Assembly: GCA_946902985.2 (NCBI GenBank)
Contig: OX336389.2
Coordinates: 338,680,444 to 338,744,443 of the forward strand
Source: Meconema thalassinum
Lineage: Eukaryota; Arthropoda; Insecta; Orthoptera; Tettigoniidae
DNA: 64,000 nt
Direction: 5' to 3'
Position numbers and translations under genes: made by a program. Each line of letters opens with the position of its first letter. Positions within the stretch are counted from its first letter, which is position 1. The notes beneath the pieces are model-generated. The model saw nothing but the letters and a program-made list of their open reading frames with translations. It was not told the DNA's origin and did no database searches. Below are positions 22,915 to 34,021 of the stretch, piece after piece.

Positions 22915-23312
22915 TGTCTCCGCCGCACGAGGAAAACCTCGCGATTGCGGTGATGAGTGGTGCGGCTGTTTTAATGGCACGTTTGTGCAAAAAGAAAAAG
23001 AAACGACGACGACGTTGGCGGCACACTGACATGTTTAAAAAAATGAATGGTGCGGAATTAATGATGGACTTGAAGTCACGAGAAATTAGCGGCCAGTAGA
23101 AGAATTTTACTCGAATGTCACCTTCTGACTTTGAGAATCTGCTGCAGAAGATTGGACCCCACATTTCCAAAGAAGATACGTATTTCAGCCCTGCGATTTA
23201 TTTTACTTTTCTCACGCCGGTAGGAAGACATCAGAGATATCACCTTCTTCTTGCATTGGTCCACAGATATATCCATCTCAGCTCCTATTTCCCTCCAGGC
23301 ATCTGCTTTTAG
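22915..23312 (+). pseudogene. Harbinger transposase N-terminal remnant
   Basis: The frame opens with MSPPHEENLAIAVMSGAAV, a basic run KKKKKRRRRW, and after an in-frame TAG (23097-23099) continues RMSPSDFENLLQKIGPHISK. The FxxLL..(V/I)GPxIxxxDT pattern belongs to the N-terminal part of Harbinger-type (HARBI1-like) nucleases. The DDE nuclease domain is missing, so this is an internal-deletion derivative. Confidence 0.75.
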
Positions 23313-23418
23313 TCTATTGGTTTCTTAAAATGATCCTTATGTTGAGGATCCCACAGAAGAGGAGGCTTTTTGCGATAAGCATCGAAAATTTTATCACAGA
23401 TTCGTCTGACCACTCCAT
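23250..23418 (-). pseudogene. MADF/Myb-like Harbinger accessory protein remnant
   Basis: Minus-strand blocks MEWSDESVIK, then after a frameshift IFDAYRKKPPLWDPQHKDHF, then after another shift ADAWREIGAEMDISVDQC match the MADF (Myb/SANT-like) pattern of an acidic start, a YRKxPxLWD motif and AWxxIxxEM. PIF/Harbinger elements carry such a DNA-binding partner that is thought to help their transposase reach DNA. It is opposite in strand to the transposase remnant. Confidence 0.7.
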
Positions 23419-24345
23419 TATCACCACTCAAAAAGCACAGATATTGCAATCAGATGCGCGCGAGAAACAACGAACTTCTCACAATCCCGTCCAAATCTGA
23501 ACTGCGAACACTCAAAGTGCGCGTGTAAAAGACCGACAGGAGATGGATCGTCGTGCGCCGCGCGCGCGCAGCTTCGAAACCCCGTACTAATCTAGCGAAC
23601 TTGCTGCGCGCGAGCGGCGCGGCGCGCAAGTGTATACGCACCTTTAGAAAGTAAATCCACCTTTCTTCCACGAAGTGTTTAGACTTCCATTCTTCTGAGT
23701 CACGCTTAGTTTCTAAAAAGCTCTTCAGGTACATACAGCATATTGCTGAAAACAATAAATTGTCGCCTGAAATCTTCACACCATTTTCTGTCAGGTATAT
23801 AATAGTGTTTTCAATCATCTCCCAATCGGGGGTTTCAGATAGCGCCATATTTATTAAAAGAAATAGCCCATTTCTCTAAGTAATTAGATGCTGTGGTATA
23901 GAGAGCCATTGTCTCTTCCTCAAATCTGGAAATCAAATTGATTATTTCTTGGTTATTTAATTTGTTCATATTAATCCTGGTATGAACGCCAATAAAATTG
24001 GCAATCTTCATTTTATTCAGACATTTTTGAGTGTCGATTACTATGTTTCTTATTTCAATTATCGAGACTTTATTCTTCTCCACGCTTTTTATATTCTTTT
24101 CAAACCGAGCCAAGTTTGTCTACAGAAACATGAAGTAAGTTTCACTGATCGGACTACTGACAAAATCTGAAATTATTTTAGGTGCCCTGTCTTCAGCGTC
24201 AAAAAATTATTTTAATGGAATCCAAAGCTTAAGAATTCTCGTAACTGCTGGCATTAACAACAGCCATCTTTAGAAGAGTCTGATGATTGACATCAACGTA
24301 TAAGCATAACTCTTTCAGCTTCTCTGTCCTCACCGTGTATATTGA

Positions 24346-25158
24346 AAAATAATGAAATATTATCATGACGATTACTTCAATGTCGACACCTAAGACTCCA
24401 GAAGCGCTTGATATACACCTAGTATTGTGGAGATTATGTGCAGGGCATCCAATTCCTTCTACATTTTTTTCCTAGTTCTTCTTTAACTCGGTGAAACACA
24501 TTCCGCTGGCCGCGTCGATGAAGCCCTCCGAAGTTGGTATTGGTATTGTCTCAACAAAAAGCGACTAATTGAATTGTCAGTTGTCTTAAAGTGCCTATAG
24601 TGCGTCTCTACCTTAAAAGACAGCACGCGTTAAATGGGGCGCGCTGATGCCATATCTGCTGCATATACAAAGTTCTGCAAGGCCAGGCACATGATGTCAA
24701 CATAATTCGTATACAGGCATGGTTTTACGCAAAACTCTGGAAATTTCCGAAATATTTGTTTGTTGTATATAACTGTACCTCATGCCTTGCAGCGAACGAC
24801 GGTACAAAATTTAGATATGATACACCAAAGCTCAGAGCGCAATTTAATGCACACATTATAATTTATAATTTTCAATTATTCATGAATCTGTTAATGTTAT
24901 AATATTACATTGTCTCGAATATCGTACAGTAGGTTATAATAAATTATAATATGACATTTTCCACGAATATAATAATATCAGAAAATTGAAAGTTAAAAAA
25001 ACACATCACATACCTTCAGGCCTGCCCACTATCCCCTGGTAGTAGTGTTAACCCTCCCATAAATTCCTCGGTGTCGCTGGATGGTCCAGTTTCAGCCGAA
25101 TCGGAACCAGTAGGCGATCCATCGAAAGTGGAAGAAGATGAAGATGATGATAAGCGTA
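24346..25158. other. Unassigned AT-rich spacer
   Basis: No gene is seen. Around 24850-24985 the sequence is rich in ATTATAAT words. The stretch next to 25158 may hold the 3' flank of the neighbouring transposon, but I found no matching inverted terminus. Confidence 0.4.
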
Positions 25159-26451
25159 TCAAAAATTGTTCCTCGTATCTTGAATCTCATCTGCTTTCCG
25201 CAGTTCTATTTCGATTCTTTTGGGGTGGTTCACGTAGTTTGCCCAATGCTGTGTGGTCACGTGGTGGTATGCAGCCGAAATTAAAGTCTTCATGTCTTGT
25301 TTTTTGAATAAGACGTTCAATTTTATATAGTTCTTCACTTGCGCCCATACCATTTCGATGGGATTAAGTTCACAGTGGCATGGTGGCAAGCGAAGAACAT
25401 ATTTTCCTGCAGATTTGGCCATCTCGTCAATTATCATATCTCTCTCTCTGTTTTGATTTACAATAAAAAGAAGCTCCCGCTTTAGCATATCATTTCGAAA
25501 AGGGATCCCCTTTTGAGTGAGCCAGTCTACAATCCGGTCTTTTCTCCATGACGTTGTAGGTAAAAGTTCGCTTTTCCGACTGTGATAGTCTGCTTTGTCT
25601 ATTACTAGGATAGATCCTTCGGGAACATTGGGCAACAATTGCTCGGCAAACCACTTTTCATACAGTTCACCTAACATTTCATCGTGGGCGTCTGCCGTGT
25701 TCTTTTGGCACAGAAAAGTTAACTCGGCACCATTAGCAAACCCTTGTTCATTCCCGGCATTAACCAAGGCAAACCTCGACCCACGAGCCTTAGGTGGCCT
25801 AAGACCTGTGTTAACACCCTCAATTGCTGCCTGACCAGCACTTTTAATTTTAGTATCTCTCCATTCTTTTGTAACGGTGTGGCCCATGTTCACCCAAGAC
25901 TCGTCAGTAAAAACAATAGACTCGCCTTCATTCCTAAATCTTTTCAAGTCCTTACGATACTTATGACGCCACCTGATAATATCATCCCTTTCAATCAGGG
26001 CACATTTGTTGGCTCTTCTTACATATTCAAACCCTATGTCATGAAGAAATCTATTGAAAGTGGACCTCGAAAAATTTGGCAGTGTAGCATCACTGTTTAC
26101 CCTGCTCAAAACTATATTTAATGTTGGTGGTATGTTTTGAAAGAACAATGAATAAACGATGCGACGGACTCAGCTTTGTACTATTCCATCATACTTTATT
26201 AACCTAGCATTTTTTTTGTTTACTCGCTCTATTAGGTTTTGATTATGCTGGCGTTCTCCGAGGACCTTCCTTTTTTCCTTTCTTATTCTTTATACTAAAC
26301 GCTTTGAACACCCGGTAGCTTCTGCTGTCTTTTCAACTGCCTCGGTAACATTCATATTCTTTATGAAATAATTAAATATATTCAGTACTATCATCCGTTC
26401 TCTACTGTGCAATTTGCCAATACTATGCCGCTTTCTAGTTGCTGTATTCAT
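25159..26451 (-). pseudogene. Tc1/mariner-superfamily transposase with long D-to-E spacing
   Basis: The ATG on the minus strand is at 26451-26449 (MNTATRKRHSIGK). One frame runs 431 codons to the stop at 25159, broken only by TAA at codon 54 and TGA at codon 94. The first half holds the helix-turn-helix region (NVTEAVEKTAEATGCSKRL). The DDE domain has the first Asp in VFTDESWV, the second in ILVIDKADYHS and Glu in CELNPIEMVWAQ. I count 80 residues between the second Asp and the Glu, against 34 in Tc1. That matches the long-spaced insect families, such as Sailor (DD82E), better than classical Tc1. The usual Asn after the second Asp is Lys. All three catalytic residues are kept, so the copy is recently broken. 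Confidence 0.85.
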
Positions 26452-27603
26452 AGTGAATATTACAATAATACATATAATAATAACTTAATAATGACAATGT
26501 ATAAAAAACACAAGGACCACTTCACTTTACAGTTTAACTTCACACCACAACAAATTAATGTAATAACACTGAGCTCTGGGGTATTACCCTTTCACGAATT
26601 GATTGCCGGCGGTCGAGATGGGAACTATTATCTGTTTACTTGTGTCACACGTCACTCTGCTTCGTTGACAGGTACAGTTGCGCGAGTAGGATATGACTCA
26701 GCTCCAGTAACTGTCCGTGGTGACATGAGCTCCTGTGACGCTTATCTGCGCTTCTGAGACAGGTAGCGCGGGCAATGCTGCTTGACTTATGTGCAGTCTG
26801 CACTGTGTCATCACTGTGTCCTCCTCTTTACCCCGCGGGGCTCCTGCTACAATAATCAACAAACTGTGGCGCAGCCATGCTCAGCAGCATTCAAATTTTA
26901 AATGGGTAATAGCACATAATCTTTTCCTACATTCATTAAACGCAGTCGTGAAGATAACGAGTCCGCCTGAATAAACAAAATATCGCAGCGTCAATTAGTG
27001 CTGAGCGGGGACTTTACGCTAAGTGCGATAATTTATGAATGCTATCTGATACCGAGCTGTGGTTTGTTTTAAAAACTATGTCAAACATTAATGAACATTT
27101 GTTATCCCTTAGTCACTGACGTAAAATCAACAGCAAAAAAGTTTCTCGCTAGATAACTTTTGTGATACCATCCTATAAGTTTCAAGTAACGTTTAAGAAA
27201 AAATATATATAACTTTCTTATTATGAAACAAATTACTGCCCTGAGAAATAGGATATCTTCTACCAACATCAGGCAATATAAAAATAAATTCTTAATCTGT
27301 TGTGATCATTAGTTCATTAGCTATGGTGTGATAAGTTTTATATGTGCATAAGAATAGATTCGCGCTAAAATATCGTAATTGTGTAAATTGGGCCATGTGT
27401 TCATTACTTATGGCTTTTAATTTTACATCATCATAAAGAGCGGAAAATTCTCAATAAGTCCACGCAAACATTTTCTTAGATTTATCACTTTGCATTATTG
27501 GGAAATGGCAACATCGCCGGGGTAGAAGAGGACGAAGCTAATTGCAGGACATAATATGAGTGCGAGTGAGAGGCAAATACTACATTTAATCCCATACTGT
27601 CAT
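26452..27603. other. Unassigned spacer
   Basis: The long ORF 26407-26757 (plus, 116 codons) shows no domain and overlaps the 5' end of the neighbouring transposon. The rest is AT-rich without recognised features. Confidence 0.4.
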
Positions 27604-28267
27604 TTAAGGGAGAGACGCTCTATAGAAAACTTTTGTCTCCGATTTAACGTTATACAGCGAATCAAACTTCAACAGATTCTGTTGGATTCCCTCAATTTCA
27701 GTCAAGTATTGAACAACTAAAGGAAACATCTTTTCAGATTTATGATTCGATGCGTCGGTGCCTATGCCGTAAAATGAAACTTCTTGCAATTGTTTTTTGC
27801 ATTCGGACTTGCAATTGTTTTTTGCATTCGGACACGGAGTGTGGTGCGAGTATATTTTTAACAATCGCTGTAGCCTTGGTCCTGGCTGCAGACTGCTTTG
27901 CGGCGACTTTGGAGTCGGGATACATAGCGGCATTCAAGTTTACGGTACAGTCAAGAGAACTGAAGGATTGATGATGCTTGACAACTTGATAAGCTGATAG
28001 TTCTGCAGCAGCAACGAGAATTCTTCCTGGTTATCTTCTTTAATCATGAATGTAGAAATAGGCTTTGATGTCGATGCTACCGCGAATCTATTTGTATGAT
28101 TCTTCGTAGAAGTGGGATGCCTCACATCTGCCTTACCTCCGTGAGTTACTGAGATGAAACGGTTACAAATCTCACGCTTCCTCATCCATACGTCCTTTCT
28201 TGACAAAACACCACTCTTTTGTGCAATCATCCGAAAAGTGACACTTTCTCTTTTTATCCTTAGGCAT
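27604..28267 (-). pseudogene. hAT-like transposase N-terminal remnant
   Basis: On the minus strand an ATG at 28267 gives MPKDKKRKCHFSDDC, and after a frameshift CNRFISVTHGGKADVRH, a BED-like zinc-binding pattern of the hAT class. Further blocks follow in other frames: ARTKATAIVKNILAPHSV and FYGIGTDASNHKSEKMFPLVV, the latter around the first catalytic Asp (DASNH). Several frameshifts and a 25-bp tandem duplication (27781-27831) break the gene. The catalytic C-terminus is absent. Confidence 0.7.
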
Positions 28268-28404
28268 TTTCGTAAGTTTATTAGACGGTAAACAGTCGAC
28301 AATAAAACTTTACACTATACACTTCACGCCCTCATCAGATCGCTATTCAAATGGGAACTGCCCGTTCCTTCCGCATGGCGCTGCTTAAATACTGTAGTTC
28401 CAGC

Positions 28405-29077
28405 CAGGGGCGTATATAAGGGGGATGCTGAGGGGGCTCCAGACCTCCCACCCCCCTCCCCCTGAAGAAAGCCAACAAAAAATAAGGTGTTGCTTTGGTA
28501 AGAGCATAAAATGATTGTAAATTTGGTTGTACCCTAATCTTAACTTATCGGCTAAGTTATAAACAATATTAAGATTGAAATTAGTCTAACTCGTGGTGTA
28601 GTGGCTAGCATTCTTGGCTGTCGCCCCGGAGGTCCAAATTCGATTTCCGGCTCCCCCAGGAAATGTTAATTCTAGTCTGAGGGCTGGAACGGGGTACACT
28701 CAGCCTTGGGAGGGAAAACTAGTACGGTACCTTTAAGAAATAAATTATCAACAACACTGTTTACCTTTCTACTTACTAAATTGACAAATATTTAGATGTT
28801 TGTCATTCATACCCCATAGATCATAATGGAAAATTCATTAGCCTAAGTATAAAATTTTATTTGTGTGTTGTGTTGTATTTTACTTTTTTTTTTGTAGTGC
28901 CAGTAATTGTAGGCTATATAAACTTTGAATCTTTTCTAAAATAATTACACAAAGTTATATGCTCTAAGATATTGGTTGATATTTCTGGGTATTTTACGGT
29001 GACAATCCCTTGAGAATACTCACAATTTTCCAGGATAGCCAGCCCCCCCCCCCCGAAAAATTGTATATACGCCCCTG
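28405..29077. mobile_element. 673-bp hAT-type non-autonomous element
   Basis: Perfect inverted ends CAGGGGCGTATATA and TATATACGCCCCTG, and an exact 8-bp direct repeat GTTCCAGC at 28397-28404 and 29078-29085, the hAT signature. No transposase is present. It has carried in a fragment of a family-1 SINE (28575-28730). It is inserted upstream of the hAT-like remnant 27604-28267, possibly within that larger element. Confidence 0.92.
28575..28730 (+). mobile_element. tRNA-derived SINE family 1, 5' fragment
   Basis: The head 'ctcgtggtgtagtggctagcattcttggctgtcgccccggaggtcc' with a B-box-like AATTCGATTTCC is followed by 'gggctggaacggggtacactcagcct' and then stops. It lies within the hAT-type element 28405-29077. 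Confidence 0.8.
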
Positions 29078-29380
29078 GTTCCAGCCCCGTACTACTGGAG
29101 AAGAGTGGTATTTTCTCGAATGATGGCACCGGAGCTAGATACAGGATACGCAACATGCAACTCCATCTGTGTGACAAGCTTGTCAACATAAACTTGTTGA
29201 CATAAATAAAACTAACTGAGGCTGCATTTACACGTTGCATGGCGTTACTTCAGTACCTGAACCAAGCTCGTAGCAGTATTTTTGCAAAATCGGGACAAAA
29301 TTGAGTCTTGTCGGGATGTTGGGACAAGAAGGTCCATAACGGTGACGGTCCCGATATATCGGGATGCATGGCAACCCTAT

Positions 29381-29620
29381 TCTAAAGGCCTTACCCAGTT
29401 ACATTCATCTTCAGTAACTCCTCTCGTCAAGAAGGCCACATAGAAACTCGTCGCACCTCGTAGAAATGTGAATAACAGGGGGTGGACATACTGCTTCCTT
29501 CTAAGGCCTTACCCAGTTACATTCACCTTCAGAAACTCCTTTTGTCAGGAAGGCCATATGGAAACGTGTCACCTCGTAGAAACACGAATAACAAGGGGTA
29601 ATCATACTTTCAGTCATATG
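29381..29620 (+). repeat. Two tandem copies of a SINE tail block
   Basis: The block 'aaggccttacccagttacattca...cttcag(t/a)aactcct...ctcgtagaaa...gaataaca(g/a)ggg' occurs at about 29381-29505 and again at 29501-29615. A single copy is in the SINE at 22110-22330. No pol III head is seen here. Confidence 0.75.
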
Positions 29621-30124
29621 CAGCGCGACTCGGACACTGCCCATCTGCTGGGTGCTTCCCTCGCCAACAGTGAGTCATTGGGCTCGCCATTACTCACGTA
29701 CAGTAGCCTTAGGAGTGACCTCTTTTAAAAGGGCAGCTGTCCGCTAACCCTGAGAACAATTGCTGCCCTCCTTAATAACCCTGTTTTCCAGTGCTCCAGT
29801 TATCCTATGCACAATTTGTGATATACCGTATACTGATACCGGTACTACAGTACATTCCTCAACATAAGTTTGGAATTATATCACTCAATGTGTTAAGAGG
29901 TAACGAGAGGACACAACTCGCTCATTTTTGTTCGCATTTGGTACAATTTTGAAACTCTTGAGGGCATATGCATTTTGAGCATGGAAGACCCTTTACAACA
30001 TTGTGTGATAGTTTTGCAACCTTTGTTGAGGTGTGTATAAATCTTAGGACCTCGCAACGTAGCCGTGCGCTGTAAGTCGCGCACCAAGACTGCAAGGGAG
30101 ACAATGGGATCGATGAAATGAAAT

Positions 30125-30357
30125 GGCATATGGCTTCCTAGGAGGCCTGGTGCAGGTCCTTCAGATTGGCGCCCATGGGTGACCTACGCGTTGTAATGAG
30201 GATGAAATGGTGACTACGGCGCCATAAACTCCCAGACCCCGATCCAGGGAAATTCGCCACAGGAGATTAAAATCCCTACGCCCTGGCGGAAACCGAACCC
30301 ATGGTCCATCGAGTCAAAGTCTAGCATGCTAACCACTTAGCCACGAAGCCGGATCAA
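30125..30357 (-). mobile_element. tRNA-derived SINE, minus strand, family 4
   Basis: On the minus strand the head reads 'ggcttcgtggctaagtggttagcatgc' (A box) and GGGTTCGGTTTCCGCC (B box). The body contains 'gggcgtagggattttaatctcctgtggcgaatttccctgg' and ends 'caccaggcctcctaggaagcc'. It is distinct from families 1-3. Confidence 0.8.
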
Positions 30358-30939
30358 CAAGGATATCGATATTTCTACGCCAGTGCCCTCAGCAGTTATA
30401 TCATTAAACTGTTCTTTCCGAAGCCGGAAGATGACCACTGCACTGGACCGACATGAACACAAGCATTCTTTTCCTAGTGAGGTTTGAGGTTATCTAAATT
30501 GACGAAAGAATTAAGGCAATAAAATGTCAGATTCTGATGATGGTTTAGTTAAAACAGTGTTAAAAAGAAGGTAACATTTACAGTTGTCTCTCATATTATT
30601 TCATCTGTTAGAATTTGCCAACCCTACCGAGGATGTTCTGGTCATACTCCCGTTCTTGCTATGTAGTGTCAGGAGAGGTTTAGTGTGAGCCACGCTCCTG
30701 TGAGCAATTGCTCAATGTTGTGCTAACCAGTCCCCCTCTCCCCAATCCCAGTTCACCCCAGCCCTCTCCACGCAATGGCGAGCGGGGGCGAGGGCTTCAT
30801 CTCGTCGCGTCGTTTTACAAGCCCTTGTAGGTTGGCTGTAAAACACACACATTATCATGACAAGCTTCTTTGATTATTTAGGCTGCCATCGGACGGGGTA
30901 TTTTTAAATACCCTCGTGACAACTGAATAGAGGCGAGTT

Positions 30940-31130
30940 CGATTCCTATGTCGCCTGCTGTGCCATAGGTTGCAGAATTGAATCGTGGTGCAGTCAGTTG
31001 GTATTTGAGAGTACGCAATTGTGAGAGAACCGTGACAGTAGATTTATTGGCACGTTAAAGATCACCTTCGGGGCGAAATTCCGGTACCCCGGCGTCTCTA
31101 AAAGCCTCAATAGTTAAAAGAGACGTAAAA
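30940..31130 (+). mobile_element. tRNA-derived SINE family 2, partial
   Basis: It keeps the family-2 middle and 3' end: 'gcagtcagttggtatttgagagtacgcaattgtgagagaaccgt', 'ttaaagatcaccttcggggcgaaattccggtaccccggcg', and 'agttaaaagagacgtaaaatattat'. The head is degraded. Confidence 0.8.
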
Positions 31131-31215
31131 TATTATTCTTACTTTAACCACTACAGTAAAAAGCAATAACATTGACCATGTTAGGAGAATGCATGATATT
31201 TACCGTATTGATTAA

Positions 31216-32330
31216 CCCTACAAGGACCAGGGAGGGGGGGCGGGGGCTCGGAGACCCACAGTCAGAATAAATTGCTTTTTGTAATGGGATATTAAAAAAA
31301 ATATTGAGAATAAATTATATTGTTATTTGAGTCATAAGTTAACTATCATAATAAACTAATAGTACATTTTGCAACGAGCCTATAATGGCAATAATTAAGA
31401 CACGAGTATGTTTATAAAACGAGCGAAGCGAGTTTCATAATTTCCATAAGAGTGTCTTAATTACCATTATAGATGAGTTGCATACGACTTTTTATGTTCG
31501 AGGATATTTATAACTATTTTATGTTCGAACATAAATATTCATAAATATCTGTCGAGATTTCGCCAGTTTTATGTACGGTACTGAACAGAGCGCATGGGAC
31601 GCAGAGAATACCTTGTATTTGAGCATGGCCTCCTCAAATACCCCACTATGGCGCTAGCCACGCAGTGAAATTTAAAATAGAAGGCCGTGGAAGTGAGCGC
31701 AGATGCGATGCTATCCTTACCTAATTGGTCACACGACTGTTTCTTGAGCTCTGATTGGTGGGAGAAACGGTTTCATAATGAAAAATAGTGTAATAATGAC
31801 CCTCATGATACAGTTTTCTGACATGTAATATTTACATTTCGGCATAGTCGAACATAAATTATTTTAAAACTTTTTTCTTATCTTAGAAAGGTAATCAAAA
31901 TCGCTATGGACCTGTGAGGCCCTTTCTTGGCCCAAGTGAGAACCAATTTGTTTACTTATAAATACTATGGATGTTCACGTCAGCGTTTCCCATATAGGTT
32001 CCAATAATCCACTGATAATGGAAATAATGCACAACTATGGAAATGAAACAGCAAACATAGCAAGAAAACTGTAATCTGTTTACAATGTGAGCCTCGAAAT
32101 GACACTGACACAGACTAGAAGGATGTTAGTATTTGATTTGTGTTTGTAATTAATATTTGGGTGAATTTAATTTCAATTTAATATTTTATACTGAAGTTTT
32201 CCTTAAAATTGTTCATAAAATGGTGTATCTTAATTTATTTCAGTATAATCCACAATTATGACATTTTTAGAATGGGCCTCAGAACCCCCCTGGTCCTCTG
32301 TGTAACAACCAAACCTTGGTCCTTGTAGGG
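31216..32330. mobile_element. 1115-bp piggyBac-type non-autonomous element
   Basis: The ends read CCCTACAAGGACCAGGG (left) and CTTGGTCCTTGTAGGG (right), reverse complements of one another for about 15 bp, with TTAA on each side (31212-31215 and 32331-32334). TTAA targets plus CCC termini are the hallmark of piggyBac. No transposase is present. The interior carries the palindrome 31371-31487. Confidence 0.82.
31371..31487. repeat. Palindromic hairpin block
   Basis: GCAACGAGCCTATAATGGCA at the left pairs, with a few mismatches, with TACCATTATAGATGAGTTGC at the right. An inner hairpin is formed by ATAAAACGAGCG and CGAGTTTCATAA-like sequence. It has the look of a small MITE nested in the piggyBac-type element. 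Confidence 0.6.
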
Positions 32331-32511
32331 TTAATAGACAATTCTTAATAATACTACGCCAATCAATACAAATTAAGTAATTAAGAATTAACTACAGTAA
32401 GATTTATTTTTGTAACCGTCGTAAATTCAATCTGCAATAACATAACATTACAGATGACGTAATCTTGTGCCAATCATACACAATAACACGTAGTACAAAG
32501 AATATGCACTG

Positions 32512-32760
32512 CTCTAGCTCATGCCTCGCTGACATCGGGTGAGCATGAGTTCGAATCCCACCTCGGCCGTCCTGAATATGGTTTTCGTGGTTTCCCCATA
32601 TTCACCACCAGGCAAATGCTGGGACGGTTCCTTTCAACAGGTCCACGGCCGACTCTCGTCCAAAATCCCTTCCCTTGCCCTTCCTTAATTAGACCCAAGT
32701 TAGCGGTCGTCTGGGCGATCGGCCTGTCACCATCCCCAGCTATCGATTAATATTGTAACT
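32512..32760 (+). mobile_element. tRNA-derived SINE with 'ccaggcaaatgctggg' core
   Basis: The head is decayed (A box not clear) but the B box GAGTTCGAATCCCACC is good. Then come 'tggttttcgtggtttccc', 'accaccaggcaaatgctgggacggttcc' and 'tagcggtcgtctgggcgatcggcctgtc'. This central block is shared in weaker form with families 1 and the copy at 45918. Confidence 0.75.
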
Positions 32761-32910
32761 TTTAGTCAGTCAATACAAAATAATTCCAATTACTGGGGTA
32801 AGTGAAAATTAACCCGAAATAATTTAGTTAGTTATTGTTTTAAGAGGCGGAACTACGAGGTCATCTGCCCCAAAACCTGAAATAAATTACATGTGATTAA
32901 GATGTATATA

Positions 32911-33837
32911 CACTGGCGGAAGAAAAATATCCCAACACCATGAAATAAGGAATGTAGAGTACGGAAATTTTGGCAATATATTTGGCGAGGTAACATGTTT
33001 AATTGATTAAAGGTACAAGACAACAGGTTATTGTCCGCGCGAGAAAAGCCATCGCAAATGTGCCATGTTGGTCCATTAATAACCGGTATAATCACCAGAC
33101 TGTTGAATGCAGGCATGCAAACGTGCATGCATTGTGTCGTATAGGTGTCTGATGTCAACTTGTGGGATGGAGTTCCATGCCTGTTCCACTTGGTTGGTCA
33201 ATGCAGGGACGGTTGTGGTTGACGCTGGAGTTGTCGTCCGATGTTTCATACGGGCTCAATTGGGGACAGATCTGTGGAGCGAGCAGGCCAAGGCAACATG
33301 TCGACACGCTGTATTGCACGTTGGGTTACAAGAGCGGCATGGAGGCGTGCGTTATCCGGTTGGAAAACACCCCCCTCCCCCCGGGAATCTCCTCATGAAT
33401 GGCAGCACAACAGGTCGAATCACCAGACGGACGTACACATCTGCATTCAGAGTTCGTGGCCGAGGGATAACCACGGGAGTGCTCCTGCTATCATAGGAAA
33501 TTGCTCCCCAGACTAGAACGCTCGGTGTAGGTCTAGTGTGTCGACTAGACAGCTGGAATGCAGGCACTTACCTGGCCTCCTCCTAACCAACACACGACCA
33601 TCACTGGCAATAAGGCAGAACCGGCTTTCATCGGAAAACACAATGGATCTCCAGTCCATTCTCGAATGAGCTCTCGCTTACACCACTGAAGTCGCAGACG
33701 GGGGTAGTTTGGGGAAAGTGGAATGCACGTCGCAGGGCGTCTGGATAGGAGCTGTCATTCAAATAACCGATTTCGAACAGTTCGTTGCGTCACTGTGGTG
33801 CACACTTCCGCTCGATTTGCTGCTGCAGACGCCGTCT
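32911..33837 (-). pseudogene. Tc1-like transposon fragment, minus strand
   Basis: The terminus CACTGGCGGAAGAAAAATAT follows TA (32909-32910), a relative of the end at 7104. On the minus strand, transposase blocks occur in shifting frames: VTQRTVRNRL, VFSDESRFCL (first Asp), TPSVLVWGAISYDSR, VFQPDNARLH (second Asp) and STDLSPIEPV followed by TGA where the family has Trp. The Glu is kept. The gap between second Asp and Glu is 32 residues, as in the 7104-8496 copy. The 5' end is cut off where SINE sequence starts at 33838. Confidence 0.82.
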
Positions 33838-34019
33838 GGCATTTGCCTTGAGTATAAGTGGGAAGCCACGGAAAACCACTTCCAGGATGGCTGAGGTGGG
33901 ATTTGAACCCATCTATTCTCAGTTCTGCCTCATGTGGCTGAGCGTATTCCATTCCTGTCCTCAGACCAGATTTAAATTTCTTGGCAGACACGAATGCTGG
34001 CCACTACGCAACGAGGCGG
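33838..34019 (-). mobile_element. tRNA-derived SINE family 1, 5' part, minus strand
   Basis: The minus strand gives 'cgcctcgttgcgtagtggccagcattcg' then a gap, 'ttaaatctggtctgaggacagg', the second B-box-like GGTTCAAATCCCACC and 'ggaagtggttttccgtggcttccc'. The region is joined directly to Tc1-like sequence on one side and to a mariner-like remnant on the other. Confidence 0.75.
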
Positions 34020-34021
34020 AC

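Larger units (their letters stand above)
22760..23643. mobile_element. Defective PIF/Harbinger-type element
   Basis: Inverted termini A(A)GGTGGGTATACACTTGCG and AGGTGCGTATACACTTGCG (read inward) extend into GC-rich GCGCGCCGCGC. TTA flanks each side (22757-22759 and 23644-23646), the 3-bp duplication typical of PIF/Harbinger. Inside are remnants of both proteins that such elements encode: the transposase N-terminus on the plus strand and a MADF/Myb-like protein on the minus strand. It sits within the hAT pseudogene, so it is younger than that gene. Confidence 0.85.
22561..24345 (-). pseudogene. hAT-type transposase pseudogene, split by a Harbinger element
   Basis: On the minus strand, C-terminal hAT dimerisation motifs are clear: LCEYLFSIPAHNATVERVFS near 22690-22630, followed by SVQWTDERNRL. 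Upstream blocks include ARFEKNIKSVEKN (24110) and, further up, TEKLKELCLYVDVNHQ (near 24300). The frame has several stops and shifts, for example TAA/TGA near 24200 and TAG near 24120. The gene is interrupted by the Harbinger-type element 22760-23643, and hAT sequence continues on both sides of it. hAT enzymes cut and paste DNA with 8-bp duplications. The N-terminal zinc finger and the ends of the element were not located. Confidence 0.8.

Noticed and set aside
33107..33516. Plus-strand ORFs of 78-129 codons
   Set aside because: They are antisense shadows of the Tc1-like transposase on the minus strand.
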